Assembly (NCBI RefSeq): GCF_039538765.1
Contig: NZ_BAABCJ010000001.1
Coordinates: forward strand, 558,001-622,000
Length of the DNA stretch: 64,000 bases
Reading direction: 5' to 3'
Source: Zhihengliuella alba
GTDB lineage: Bacteria > Actinomycetota > Actinomycetes > Actinomycetales > Micrococcaceae
Shown: positions 1 through 8,443 of the stretch, one piece after another
How the letters are laid out: each line of letters begins with the position of its first letter
Position numbering within the stretch: position 1 is the stretch's first letter
Notes under the pieces: generated by a model
Seen by the model: only the letters and a program-made list of their open reading frames with translations
Told to the model about the DNA's origin: nothing
The model's database searches: none
Translations under genes and position numbers: made by a program

Positions 1-432
1 CGAGGGCAGGGCGGAGTGGGCCTTCTCCCCCACGCCGGGGGCCTCCACCGGGGGCGGCACGGGCACGCCGTCGTCGTCGATCTCGAGCATGTGGACGGAG
101 CTGCCGTGGTAGGAGGCACTGAACAGGGCGGTTCCGTCGGCGGTCAGGGCGATGTACGCGGTGCTGTCGCCGAGCCGCGCCGTGGCCAGCGGGGCGAGCG
201 CGCCCGCCGGGGCCCGGCTGAAGGCCTGCGCCACGGGCGGGTCCGTGGTCTGGCCCGCGTAGAGGAGGCGACCGTCCGTGGCCGTGGCCAGCGCACGGAC
301 CTTGGCGGCCGGGTAGGTCTCCCCCGGGTCGGAGAGGCGACCGGTGGTCGCGTCGAACTCGATCCGGTCGATCACGCCGGCACCGGCGCCGGCGACGTAG
401 AGGTCGTGCGTCGCGGTGAAGGGGGTGCTCAT
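1..432 (-). CDS. pgl: 6-phosphogluconolactonase-like beta-propeller protein (3' end outside window)
   Basis: The gene reads leftward from ATG at 432 and runs off the window edge, so only the first 144 codons are visible. An AGGAG ribosome site lies at 439-443. The residues look like the N-terminal blades of the lactonase (YbhE/Pgl) seven-bladed propeller family: a YVAGAGAGVIDRIEFD start, then a TAYIALTADGTALFSASY stretch and a VEAPGVGEKAHSALPS segment. Members hydrolyse 6-phosphogluconolactone in the oxidative pentose phosphate pathway, in the cytoplasm. The ascription rests on blade-type sequence only, because the catalytic half is missing. It is transcribed divergently from the aminopeptidase gene at 566. 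Confidence 0.7.
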   Translation of the reverse strand, partial: MSTPFTATHDLYVAGAGAGVIDRIEFDATTGRLSDPGETYPAAKVRALATATDGRLLYAGQTTDPPVAQAFSRAPAGALAPLATARLGDSTAYIALTADGTALFSASYHGSSVHMLEIDDDGVPVPPPVEAPGVGEKAHSALPS

Positions 433-565
433 GCGGGGCTCCTGTTCGGCGGCTTCCATTTCACGACAACCCTAGGCCAATAGGCTCTACTGGTGACAGA
501 CTGGGTACGTTATCCAACGACCCTTTCAGATCGTTGCTGCAAGACTCTGCCGACCAGGAGGCACC

Positions 566-3115
566 GTGCCCGGATTGAATCTCACCCGCGAGGAGGCGCG
601 CGAACGCGCCGGCCTCGTCTCCGTCGACGCCTACAGCGTCGAGCTGGACCTCACCCGCGGGGACCGCGTCTTCGGGTCCACCACCACGGTGCGGTTCGCC
701 GCACGCGAGGGCGCCTCGACGTTCATCGACGCGGTGACGGACACCGTCCACTCGATCACGCTCAATGGCGCGGAGCTGGACCCCGCGGAGCTCTCCGACG
801 GCGTGCGCATCCAGCTGCCCGGCCTCGCCGAGCACAACGAGCTGCAGGTCGTCGCCGACGGGCTCTACACGAACACCGGTGAGGGCCTGCACCGCTTCGT
901 CGACCCGGTCGACGGCGAGGTCTACCTCTACACCCAGTTCGAGGTGCCCGACTCGCGGCGCATGTTCGCCGTGTTCGAGCAGCCCGACCTGAAGGCGACG
1001 TTCCAGTTCACGGTGACGGCGCCGTCGCACTGGGACGTGGTGTCCAACTCCCCCACGCCCGAGCCCGCGGCCGCCGGCGAGGGTGCGAAGACGTGGAGGT
1101 TCGAGCCGACCCTGCGCATGTCCTCCTACATCACCGCGCTGATCGCCGGCCCGTACCGCTCGGTGCGCAGCGAGCTCACCAGCTCCGACGGCCGGACGAT
1201 CCCGCTGGGCGTCTTCGCCCGTGCCTCGCTCATGGAGCACCTCGACGCCGAGAACATCTTCGAGCTCACCCGCCGAGGCTTCGAGTTCTTCGAGGCCCAG
1301 TTCGGCACGCCGTACCCGTTCCCGAAGTACGACCAGCTGTTCGTCCCCGAGTTCAACGCGGGCGCCATGGAGAACGCCGGAGCCGTCACGTTCCTGGAGA
1401 ACTACGTCTTCCGCTCGCGGCCCACCGACGCCATGGTGGAGCGCCGCGCGATCACGGTCCTGCACGAGCTGGCGCACATGTGGTTCGGCGACCTGGTCAC
1501 CATGCGCTGGTGGAACGACCTCTGGCTCAACGAATCGTTCGCCGAGTTCATGTCCACGCTCGCCGCGGCCGAGAACACCGAGTTCACACAGTCCTGGACG
1601 ACCTTCGCGTCGATGGAGAAGTCGTGGGCGTACCGCCAGGACCAGCTGCCGACCACGCACCCGATCGTCGCGGAGATCCGCGACCTGGAGGACGTGCAGG
1701 TCAACTTCGACGGCATCACCTACGCCAAGGGCGCCTCGGTGCTGCGGCAGCTCGTCGCCTGGGTGGGCCAGGAGCAGTTCATGGCGGGCGTGCGCGCCTA
1801 CTTCGGAAAGCACGCCTTCGGCAACACGGAGCTGGCGGACCTGATGACCGAGCTGGAGGCCGCCTCCGGTCGCGAGCTGACCGAGTGGAGCCGGCTCTGG
1901 CTGGAGACCGCGGGCGTGAACAAGCTGGTCCCCCGCCTGGAGGTGGACGACGACGGCGTCCTCACGTCGTTCTCGATCGAGCAGTCGGCGCCGGCCGAGC
2001 ACCCGACGATCCGGCCCCACCGGCTCGCGGTCGGCTTCTACGACCTCGCGGACGGCGGGTTGGTGCGCACCCACCGCGAGGAGCTGGACGTCGCCGGGGA
2101 GTCCACACCGGTGCCCGGCCTGGTCGGCCGCCAGCGGCCCGATCTGGTCCTGCTCAACGACGACGACCTGGCCTACGCCAAGATTCGGCTCGACGACGTC
2201 TCCCAGGCCACGGCGCTGAGGCACCTCAAGGACTTCCGGGAGTCCCTGCCGCGCACGCTCGTCTGGGGCGCGGCGTGGGATGCCGCGCGCGACGGCGAGA
2301 CGCGGGGGCGCGACTTCGTGGAGCTGGTGCTGAACAATATCGCCGAGGAGTCCGACTCCTCCGTGGTGCTGGTCCTCCTGCGCCAGCTCGGCACGGTGCT
2401 GGACTTCTACCTGGACCCGTCCCACGCCGCGGAGGCGTCGGTCGACGCCGCGGACCGGCTGGGGGCCCTGGCGCGGGCGGCCGCCCCGGGCTCGGACCAC
2501 CAGCTCCAGCTCGCCAAGGCCTTCGCCCTCCGGTCCCGGTCCGCCGAGCAGCTCGATGCCGTGGAGGCCCTCCTCGCCGGTGAGACGCGGCTGGAGGGGC
2601 TGGAGATCGACGCGGACCTGCGCTGGGAGCTGCTCACCGCGTTGGTCGCCGGGGGCCGTGCGGGGACGGATGCGATCGCCGCCGAGCTGGCCCGCGACGA
2701 CACGGCCAAAGGGCACTTGAACGCCGAGCTCGCCCGGGCCGCCGTGCCCACCGCGGAGGCCAAGCGGAGGGCGTTCGACGCCGTCGTGCACGGGCGGGAG
2801 CTGTCCAACACACACCAGCGGCAGGCGATCGCCGGGTTCAACCGGGTCCACGACGCGGCGCTGATCGCCGGATTCGCTGAGGAGTACTTCGCCTCGGCCG
2901 GCAAGGTCTGGGAGGAGCGCAGCTACGAGATCGCCCAGCAGATCGTGGTGGGCCTCTATCCGTCGGCCCAGGTCTCGGAGGCGACGCTCGAGGCCACGGA
3001 CGTCTTCCTGGCCGGTCTGGACGACGACTCGGCCGCACTGCGCCGGCTGATGCTCGAGAACCGGGACGGCGTCGTGCGCGCCCTCCGGGCCCGCACCGCC
3101 GACCGCGGCGAGTAG
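566..3115 (+). CDS. pepN: Aminopeptidase N (M1 zinc metallopeptidase), copy 1
   Basis: An 849-residue cytosolic M1 aminopeptidase that removes N-terminal residues from peptides. The exopeptidase motif GAMEN is at residues 266-270. The zinc site HELAH is at 300-304, with the third ligand Glu323 in NESFAE, giving the HExxH-x18-E gluzincin signature. The N-terminal beta domain carries HRFVDPVDGE and YTQFE, as in actinobacterial PepN, and the C-terminal 400 residues form the helical ERAP1_C-like region. The start is GTG at 566, with AGGAG at 556-560 and a 5-nt spacer. Length fits the family (about 850). A second full M1 paralogue lies at 33607-36333 and shares the same block structure. Confidence 0.95.
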   Translation: MPGLNLTREEARERAGLVSVDAYSVELDLTRGDRVFGSTTTVRFAAREGASTFIDAVTDTVHSITLNGAELDPAELSDGVRIQLPGLAEHNELQVVADGLYTNTGEGLHRFVDPVDGEVYLYTQFEVPDSRRMFAVFEQPDLKATFQFTVTAPSHWDVVSNSPTPEPAAAGEGAKTWRFEPTLRMSSYITALIAGPYRSVRSELTSSDGRTIPLGVFARASLMEHLDAENIFELTRRGFEFFEAQFGTPYPFPKYDQLFVPEFNAGAMENAGAVTFLENYVFRSRPTDAMVERRAITVLHELAHMWFGDLVTMRWWNDLWLNESFAEFMSTLAAAENTEFTQSWTTFASMEKSWAYRQDQLPTTHPIVAEIRDLEDVQVNFDGITYAKGASVLRQLVAWVGQEQFMAGVRAYFGKHAFGNTELADLMTELEAASGRELTEWSRLWLETAGVNKLVPRLEVDDDGVLTSFSIEQSAPAEHPTIRPHRLAVGFYDLADGGLVRTHREELDVAGESTPVPGLVGRQRPDLVLLNDDDLAYAKIRLDDVSQATALRHLKDFRESLPRTLVWGAAWDAARDGETRGRDFVELVLNNIAEESDSSVVLVLLRQLGTVLDFYLDPSHAAEASVDAADRLGALARAAAPGSDHQLQLAKAFALRSRSAEQLDAVEALLAGETRLEGLEIDADLRWELLTALVAGGRAGTDAIAAELARDDTAKGHLNAELARAAVPTAEAKRRAFDAVVHGRELSNTHQRQAIAGFNRVHDAALIAGFAEEYFASAGKVWEERSYEIAQQIVVGLYPSAQVSEATLEATDVFLAGLDDDSAALRRLMLENRDGVVRALRARTADRGE

Positions 3116-3160
3116 CGGGCCGACGCGACCCGGCACCCCGTTCCGGCGTACGTTTAAGGC

Positions 3161-4063
3161 ATGGATCTGAGCCAGCACACCTACGAGATCAGCCTCGAGT
3201 GGACCGGTGCCCGGGGCACCGGCACCCAGGACTACCGTTCGTACGGACGGGACCACGTGGTCCGGGCGGCGGGCCTGCCCGACCTGCCCGGCACCGCGGA
3301 CCCGACGTTCCACGGCGACAAGGACCGGTGGAATCCCGAGCAGCTGCTGCTGGCGGCGCTGAGCCAATGCCATATGCTCTCCTACCTCCACATCGCCGTG
3401 AAACGCGGCGTGGTGGTCACCGGCTACACCGACGAGGCCGCGGGGACGCTGCGGCTCAACCGGGACGGCAGCGGAGAATTCACGGAGGCGGTCCTGCGGC
3501 CGCGTGTGACGCTCGCCGACGAGGCCCAGCGCGAGCTGGCCGACACTCTGCACGCCGAGGCCAACCGGGTCTGCTTCATCGCCCGCAGCGTGAACTTCCC
3601 CGTGCAGCACGAACCCGTCGCGCCGGAGCCGGAGCGGTCCGAGGACCCCGACGAGTACGCGGGGACGTTCTACGCGCAGATCGGCGGCAAGGAGACGTTC
3701 AGGCGCCTGGCCGCCAAGTTCTACGAGGGGGTCGCCGCCGACCCGGAGTTCCGGGCCATGTATCCGGAGGAGGATCTGGGACCCGCGGCCGAGCGGCTGC
3801 AGCTCTTCCTCGAGCAGTACTGGGGAGGCCCGAAGACGTATTCGGAGACCCGGGGGCACCCGCGCCTGCGCATGCGCCATATGCCCTACAAGGTCAACTC
3901 GGCTGCGCGTGACAAGTGGCTCGCCCACATGCGGGCCGCGGTCGAGTCCCTCGAGCTGCCGCCCCTGCAGCACGAGGTCCTCTGGGACTATCTGGAGCGC
4001 GCGGCGCACTCGCTGGTCAACACGCCGGACCAGCCCCATTCCCAGGGACTGCGGCTGCTCTAG
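3161..4063 (+). CDS. OsmC/Ohr-like domain fused to group II truncated haemoglobin (GlbO)
   Basis: A single uninterrupted 300-codon frame encodes two complete domains. Residues 1-155 are an OsmC/Ohr-type fold, with the two redox cysteines of the family at Cys70 (AALSQCHML) and Cys138 (ANRVCFIAR). Residues 165-295 match group II truncated haemoglobin GlbO along their whole length: Tyr188 (B10), Tyr201 (CD1), the EQYWGGPKTYSE block at 219-230, proximal His240 in RMRHMPY, and Trp253 (G8). A short acidic linker joins them. By family knowledge OsmC/Ohr reduces organic hydroperoxides with thiols, and GlbO binds O2 or peroxide. A coupled haem/thiol peroxidase or NO/O2 chemistry is inference. TACGTT at 3149-3154 lies 6 nt before the ATG, so the mRNA may be leaderless. 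Its stop overlaps that of the next, convergent gene by 4 bp. Confidence 0.92.
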   Translation: MDLSQHTYEISLEWTGARGTGTQDYRSYGRDHVVRAAGLPDLPGTADPTFHGDKDRWNPEQLLLAALSQCHMLSYLHIAVKRGVVVTGYTDEAAGTLRLNRDGSGEFTEAVLRPRVTLADEAQRELADTLHAEANRVCFIARSVNFPVQHEPVAPEPERSEDPDEYAGTFYAQIGGKETFRRLAAKFYEGVAADPEFRAMYPEEDLGPAAERLQLFLEQYWGGPKTYSETRGHPRLRMRHMPYKVNSAARDKWLAHMRAAVESLELPPLQHEVLWDYLERAAHSLVNTPDQPHSQGLRLL

Positions 4064-4722
4064 AGCGTGGCACCCTGCCGGACCAGCACCTGGCCGGCGG
4101 CGGTCGAGAGCCGGCGCCAGGGACCGTTGCGCAGGACCTTGACCGCACCGGCCGGCGGCAGGAAGCCCAGCGTCTGCGCCGCGAACGCGGCGCCGGCGGG
4201 CAGCTCAGGAACGGGCTGCAGGGCGCACGGGCCGGCCCAGACGCGTGCCCGGACGGACGCGACGACCGGGCGCCCCGCGTTCTCCGGGAGCGCCTCGGCG
4301 ACGGCACGGATACCCGACTCGGCGACGGCGCGGAGAGCCTCGGCGTCGAACTCCCCCTGCTCCTCCCATCCGCTGATGGGGGCCAGGACGCCCGCCCAGG
4401 AGGCCGGCGTCTCGGCCGGCGGCAGCTGCAGGGAGGTGTCGAGCGGGCTCATACGCGCCAGCCGGTCGGTCACCGCTCCGAGCGGGAACACCCACGTGCC
4501 CTCGGCGGGCTCCGCGAGCCGCAGCGCCCGCATGCCCAGGACCGTCGGCGTCCCGCTGCCCAGACCGTCCGGCACCAGTGCCGGCACGTAGACCGCCAGC
4601 GCCTGACCGCGGGCGACGAGCGCGACCTCCCCGTCCTGCACGGTGCGCGCCCGGCCGAGGAGCGTGCGGAGGTCCGCCATGGTGTCGGTGTCGCTGAAGA
4701 CGAGATGCTGGAGGCGTTGCAT
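4060..4722 (-). CDS. Conserved hypothetical protein (220 aa)
   Basis: I do not recognise this family. The 220-residue product lacks a signal peptide and membrane segments and is rich in Ala, Leu, Val and Pro. It begins MQRLQHLVFSDTDTMADL and contains WVFPLGAVTDRLARMSPLD near residues 77-95 and PISGWEEQGEFDAEALRAVA near 114-133. The start is ATG at 4722, with a weak AGGA about 10 nt upstream. It is a good coding frame with the expected codon bias. It converges on the OsmC-globin gene and overlaps it by 4 bp at the shared CTAG, so no terminator separates the two. Whether it works with the globin fusion is unknown. Confidence 0.7.
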   Translation of the reverse strand: MQRLQHLVFSDTDTMADLRTLLGRARTVQDGEVALVARGQALAVYVPALVPDGLGSGTPTVLGMRALRLAEPAEGTWVFPLGAVTDRLARMSPLDTSLQLPPAETPASWAGVLAPISGWEEQGEFDAEALRAVAESGIRAVAEALPENAGRPVVASVRARVWAGPCALQPVPELPAGAAFAAQTLGFLPPAGAVKVLRNGPWRRLSTAAGQVLVRQGATL

Positions 4723-4784
4723 GGGACCATCCTGTCACCCCTGACCGCCGGCCCGCCCGTGGCGGGCCCCGCAGAGCCGCCTAC

Positions 4785-4813
4785 TTGTCGGTAACCACCC
4801 GCGCCGATACTGT
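4785..4813 (+). promoter_or_regulatory. Sigma-70-type promoter for tesB
   Basis: A -35 box TTGTCG (4785-4790) and a -10 box TACTGT (4808-4813) are separated by 17 bp. They lie about 90 nt upstream of the tesB GTG in the region between divergent genes. A perfect 8-bp hairpin, GGCCCGCC-CGT-GGCGGGCC at 4750-4768, sits just upstream. Not tested beyond motif match. Confidence 0.45.
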
Positions 4814-4900
4814 CTGTCTCAGTCCGGGGCGGATCCACACCCGGACTGCGGGCCGGACCCCACGGCCCACCAACCACGAACCACGAGGAGTTGCTGCCAG

Positions 4901-5854
4901 GTGCGAATTGGTGATGCGTCCGGCCTCCAGGCGCTGCTGGACCTCCAGCACGACGGGATCCGGACCGACGAGGACATCTTCGTGGGCGTGAACCCGGAAC
5001 AGCCCCACCACCGCGTCTTCGGCGGGCAGGTGCTCGCGCAGTCGATCGTCGCCGCGACCCGCACCGTGGAGCCCGACCGGCCCGTCCACTCCATGCACGG
5101 CTACTTCCTGCGGCCGGGCGACGCATCGGAGCCCATCACGTTCGGGGTGCAGCGACTCCGCGACGGTCGCTCGTTCTCGGCGCGGCGGGTCCACGCGTAC
5201 CAGAAGGGCCAGCCGATCCTCTCCATGATCGCCTCCTTCAACACGGAGTCCGAGGGACTGGAGCACCAGACGCCGATGCCGGAGGGGCTGCCCGGGCCGG
5301 AGTCCCTGCCGACGACCGCGGACATTCTGGGGGACATCGACCATCCGGCCGCCCAGGACTGGGCCTTCAACCGGCCCTTCGACATCCGCCATGTGCAGGA
5401 GCCCATCTACCTCCACGCGCCAGAAGGCGAGGAGCGCCAGGCCTCGAACGCGGTCTGGATGAAGACGCTCGGGCCGATGCCCGGCGGGCAGGAGCTGCAC
5501 CGTGCCGCGCTCGCCTTCGGCAGCGACTACACCCTTCTGGAATCGATCCTCCGCCGGCACGGCGTCTCCTGGGTGACCCCGGGGATGAGCGTGGCGAGCC
5601 TGGACCATGCCATGTGGTGGCATCGCCCCGTCCGTGTCGACGAGTGGATGCTCTACGTGCAGGAGAGCCCCAGCGCCTCCGGTGCCCGCGGTCTGAGCAC
5701 GGGCCGGTTCTACCAGGAGGGGCAGCTGGTCGCCTCGGTCGCTCAAGAGGGCATGGTGCGGCTGCCGGAGTACCGCGAGACCAGCGTGCTGGAGCGTGCC
5801 AGGCTCTCAGTCGCCAAGGCTGCAGTGCGGAGACTGGACAAGCGCCGGCGCTGA
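4901..5854 (+). CDS. tesB: Acyl-CoA thioesterase II
   Basis: A 317-residue double-hotdog thioesterase that hydrolyses medium and long acyl-CoA to fatty acid and CoA in the cytosol. Family blocks are in order: HRVFGGQVLAQS near residue 37, HGYFLRPGD near 67, ASNAVWMK in the middle, SLDHAMWWHRP with Asp235, and ASVAQEGMVR with Gln282. The Asp and Gln correspond to the E. coli TesB active-site pair. Length is close to the usual 285-310. The GTG start at 4901 is preceded by GAGGAG at 4885-4890 with a 10-nt gap; no closer start fits. The gene is monocistronic and ends at a strong bidirectional hairpin shared with ettA. Confidence 0.93.
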   Translation: MRIGDASGLQALLDLQHDGIRTDEDIFVGVNPEQPHHRVFGGQVLAQSIVAATRTVEPDRPVHSMHGYFLRPGDASEPITFGVQRLRDGRSFSARRVHAYQKGQPILSMIASFNTESEGLEHQTPMPEGLPGPESLPTTADILGDIDHPAAQDWAFNRPFDIRHVQEPIYLHAPEGEERQASNAVWMKTLGPMPGGQELHRAALAFGSDYTLLESILRRHGVSWVTPGMSVASLDHAMWWHRPVRVDEWMLYVQESPSASGARGLSTGRFYQEGQLVASVAQEGMVRLPEYRETSVLERARLSVAKAAVRRLDKRRR

Positions 5855-5875
5855 TCCGCCGGCACGGGGACGGCA

Positions 5876-5918
5876 GACGGGAAGGGCCAGCACCGAGGCG
5901 GTGCTGGCCCTTCCCGTC
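5876..5918. terminator. Bidirectional terminator hairpin between tesB and ettA
   Basis: A perfect 19-bp stem (5876-5894 with 5900-5918) closes a 5-nt loop GAGGC. It lies between two convergent genes and can end transcription from either side. There is no long T tract, as is common in actinobacteria. Confidence 0.8.
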
Positions 5919-5944
5919 GACGGCGCGGGGCGCCGTGAGCTCTG

Positions 5945-7627
5945 CTAGTCGCGCGTCAGGCGGCGGTGGGTGACGCGGTGCGGCTTGGCCGCATCGGCCC
6001 CGAGGCGCTCGACCTTGTTGGCTTCGTAGGAGTCGAAGTTGCCCTCGAACCAGTACCAGTCAGCCGGGTTCTCGTCCGTGCCCTCGAACGCGAGGATGTG
6101 CGTGGCCACGCGGTCGAGGAACCACCGGTCGTGGGAAACGACCACGGCGCAGCCGGGGAACTCCAGCAACGCATTCTCCAACGACGAGAGCGTCTCGACG
6201 TCGAGATCGTTGGTCGGCTCGTCGAGGAGCAGGAGGTTGCCGCCCTGCTTGAGGGTCAGCGCCAGGTTCAGGCGATTGCGCTCACCGCCGGAGAGGATGC
6301 CGGCCGGCTTCTGCTGATCCGGGCCCTTGAAGCCGAAGGCGGAGACATAGGCGCGCGAGGGCATCTCGACGTTGCCGACCTGGATGTAGTCGAGGCCGTC
6401 GGAGACGACCTCCCAGAGCGTCTTGTTCGGATCGATGCCGGTGCGGTTCTGATCGACGTACGAGATCTTGACCGTGTCGCCGATCTTCAGCTCGCCGCCG
6501 TCGAGTTCCTCCATGCCGACGATGGTCTTGAACAGCGTCGACTTGCCGACACCATTCGGCCCGATCACGCCGACGATGCCGTTGCGCGGGAGCGAGAAGG
6601 AGAGCCCGTCGATCAGGATCCGATCGCCGAAGCCCTTCCGCAGGTCGCTCGCCTCGATGACCTGATTGCCCAGGCGCGGTCCCGGCGGGATCTGGATCTC
6701 CTCGAAGTCCAGCTTCCGGGTGCGCTCGGCCTCGGCCGCCATCTCCTCGTAGCGGGCCAGACGGGCCTTGGACTTGGTCTGTCGGCCCTTGGAGGAGGAG
6801 CGGACCCAGTCGAGCTCGTCGGAGAGGCGCTTGGCGAGTTTGGCGTCCTTCTTGCCCTGGACGGCCAGGCGCTCGCGCTTCTTCTCGAGGTAGGTGGAGT
6901 AGTTGCCCTCGTAGGGGTACAGCCGGCCGCGGTCGACCTCGCAGATCCACTCCGCGACGTGGTCGAGGAAGTAGCGATCGTGCGTGACGGCCAGGACGGC
7001 GCCGGGGTACGACGCCAGGTGCTGCTCGAGCCAGAGGACGGACTCGGCGTCGAGGTGGTTGGTCGGCTCGTCGAGGAGCAGCAGGTCGGGCTTCTGCAGC
7101 AGGAGCTTGCACAGCGCGACGCGGCGTCGCTCGCCACCGGAGAGGTGGGTCACGGGAGCGTCGCCCGGCGGGCAGCGCAGCGCATCCATCGCCTGCTCGA
7201 GCTGGCTGTCGATGTCCCACGCGTCGGCGGCGTCGATCTCCTCCTGGAGCTTGCCCATCTCCTCCATCAGGGAGTCGAAGTCGGCGTCCGGCTGCGCCAT
7301 CTCCTCGGAGATCTGGTTGAACCGGGTGATCTTCCCGTAGATCTCGCCCACGCCCTCCTGGACGTTCCCGAGGACCGTCTTCTCCTCGTTCAGCGGCGGT
7401 TCCTGCAGGAGGATGCCCACGCTGTAGCCGGGAGACAGGCGCGCCTCGCCGTTGGACGGCGTGTCCAGGCCGGCCATGATCTTCAGGATGGTCGACTTGC
7501 CGGCTCCGTTCGGGCCGACGACGCCGATCTTGGCGCCGGGGTAGAACGACATGGTGACGTCGTCCAGAATGAGTTTGTCGCCAACGGCCTTGCGAGCCTT
7601 GGTCATGGTGTAGATAAATTCGGCCAT
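5945..7627 (-). CDS. ettA: Energy-dependent translational throttle protein EttA (ABC-F)
   Basis: A 560-residue ABC-F ATPase with two nucleotide-binding domains and no membrane part. The first Walker A is GPNGAGKS at residues 38-45, followed by LSGGERRRVALCKLLL and LLLDEPTNHLDAESV. The second half has GPNGVGKS, LSGGERNRLN and LLLDEPTNDLDVETL. The opening MAEFIYTMTKARKAVGDK and the length of about 555-560 are typical of EttA, which binds the ribosomal E site and couples translation to ATP/ADP ratio. No good ribosome site precedes ATG 7627. Instead TAGCCT lies exactly 6 nt upstream on the coding strand, so a leaderless transcript is likely. Confidence 0.95.
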   Translation of the reverse strand: MAEFIYTMTKARKAVGDKLILDDVTMSFYPGAKIGVVGPNGAGKSTILKIMAGLDTPSNGEARLSPGYSVGILLQEPPLNEEKTVLGNVQEGVGEIYGKITRFNQISEEMAQPDADFDSLMEEMGKLQEEIDAADAWDIDSQLEQAMDALRCPPGDAPVTHLSGGERRRVALCKLLLQKPDLLLLDEPTNHLDAESVLWLEQHLASYPGAVLAVTHDRYFLDHVAEWICEVDRGRLYPYEGNYSTYLEKKRERLAVQGKKDAKLAKRLSDELDWVRSSSKGRQTKSKARLARYEEMAAEAERTRKLDFEEIQIPPGPRLGNQVIEASDLRKGFGDRILIDGLSFSLPRNGIVGVIGPNGVGKSTLFKTIVGMEELDGGELKIGDTVKISYVDQNRTGIDPNKTLWEVVSDGLDYIQVGNVEMPSRAYVSAFGFKGPDQQKPAGILSGGERNRLNLALTLKQGGNLLLLDEPTNDLDVETLSSLENALLEFPGCAVVVSHDRWFLDRVATHILAFEGTDENPADWYWFEGNFDSYEANKVERLGADAAKPHRVTHRRLTRD

Positions 7628-7777
7628 ACCCCAAGGCTAGTCGGTGCCTCCCCAGAGTTCATATCGCGGGACGCACCGCATCGGCGCGCCCCGCGAGGCA
7701 ACCGGTGCGCCCCCAGGGGATCCGGCCGCCGCACGCCAGTGCGAGCCGGGCGGCGGCCGAACCACGGCGGTGCCTCC

Positions 7778-8443
7778 TCAGGCGACGAGCGGCCGGTCCT
7801 GCCGCCATGCGCTCCCTTCGTCGCGGACGCCGCCCCCGCCGCTGTCGGGGTCCGCCGTTGCGGCGTCGCCGTCGGCTCCGTCGCCGTCGTCACACCGTCC
7901 GGTCCCCGAGGCAGCCGTCGGCTCTCCCTCGTGCGCCCCGGAGAGCCGGGCCGCCTCCCCCGCTCCCCGGCTGGTCTCGTCGGGGGCGAACGCCGGATCC
8001 GGCCCGACGCCGAAGTCCCGGCCGGACGTACCGGCGGCCCCATCGGCGCTGGCAGAGGCCGATTCGCCCGGCTCGGCGTGCACGCCCTTGAAGAAGGTCG
8101 TGTGCCCGGCGACCAGATCGTGCCCGACGTGGTCGGCCTCGAGGCTCGTGAAGTAGACCCAGTCCGGGTTCTGCTCGTCTCCCTTGTTGAACCGCGAATT
8201 CCGGAGCCGGCCATGGACCACCACGGGGTGGCCCTTGCGGAGGGCCGCGTGAGCATTCACTGCAAGGTTGCGGAAGGCGACGACCCGATGCCAGTTCGTG
8301 TGCCCGTCCTCCCACTTCCCGCTCTCGACGTTGAAGCGTCGCTCGGTGGAGCCGACGCTGAATCGCGTCACGGGTGTACCGCTCTTGTTGCTGTAGGTGG
8401 GATCCGCGCCGAGGTTGCCGCTGATCGTGATGTAGTCGCTCAT
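7778..8443 (-). CDS. ssb: Single-stranded DNA-binding protein, atypical C-terminus
   Basis: A 221-residue SSB. The OB fold covers residues 1-115 (SDYITISGNLGADPTYSNKSG, TRFSVGSTERR, HTNWHRVVAFRNLAVNAHAALRKG, HPVVVHGRLRNSRF). The remaining 100 residues are a low-complexity Gly/Ala/Asp-rich tail. The tail ends WRQDRPLVA and lacks the acidic DDDIPF-like tip that SSB uses to recruit repair and replication proteins. This suggests a specialised paralogue (SsbB-like, competence or sporulation-type role) rather than the essential copy beside rpsF. The start ATG 8443 has an AGGAGAG ribosome site. It stands alone, downstream of tRNA-Arg on the same strand. Confidence 0.88.
   Translation of the reverse strand: MSDYITISGNLGADPTYSNKSGTPVTRFSVGSTERRFNVESGKWEDGHTNWHRVVAFRNLAVNAHAALRKGHPVVVHGRLRNSRFNKGDEQNPDWVYFTSLEADHVGHDLVAGHTTFFKGVHAEPGESASASADGAAGTSGRDFGVGPDPAFAPDETSRGAGEAARLSGAHEGEPTAASGTGRCDDGDGADGDAATADPDSGGGGVRDEGSAWRQDRPLVA

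Noticed and set aside
461..4039. 1192-codon open frame on the minus strand across pepN and the OsmC-globin gene
   Set aside because: It is a shadow produced by GC-rich codon bias: its composition is Arg/Gly/Val/Leu-rich with no domain, while the plus-strand genes have full motifs.
4750..4768. GGCCCGCC-CGT-GGCGGGCC hairpin as a terminator
   Set aside because: It lies between two divergent starts, where no transcript ends, and has no T run. At most a minor regulatory hairpin.
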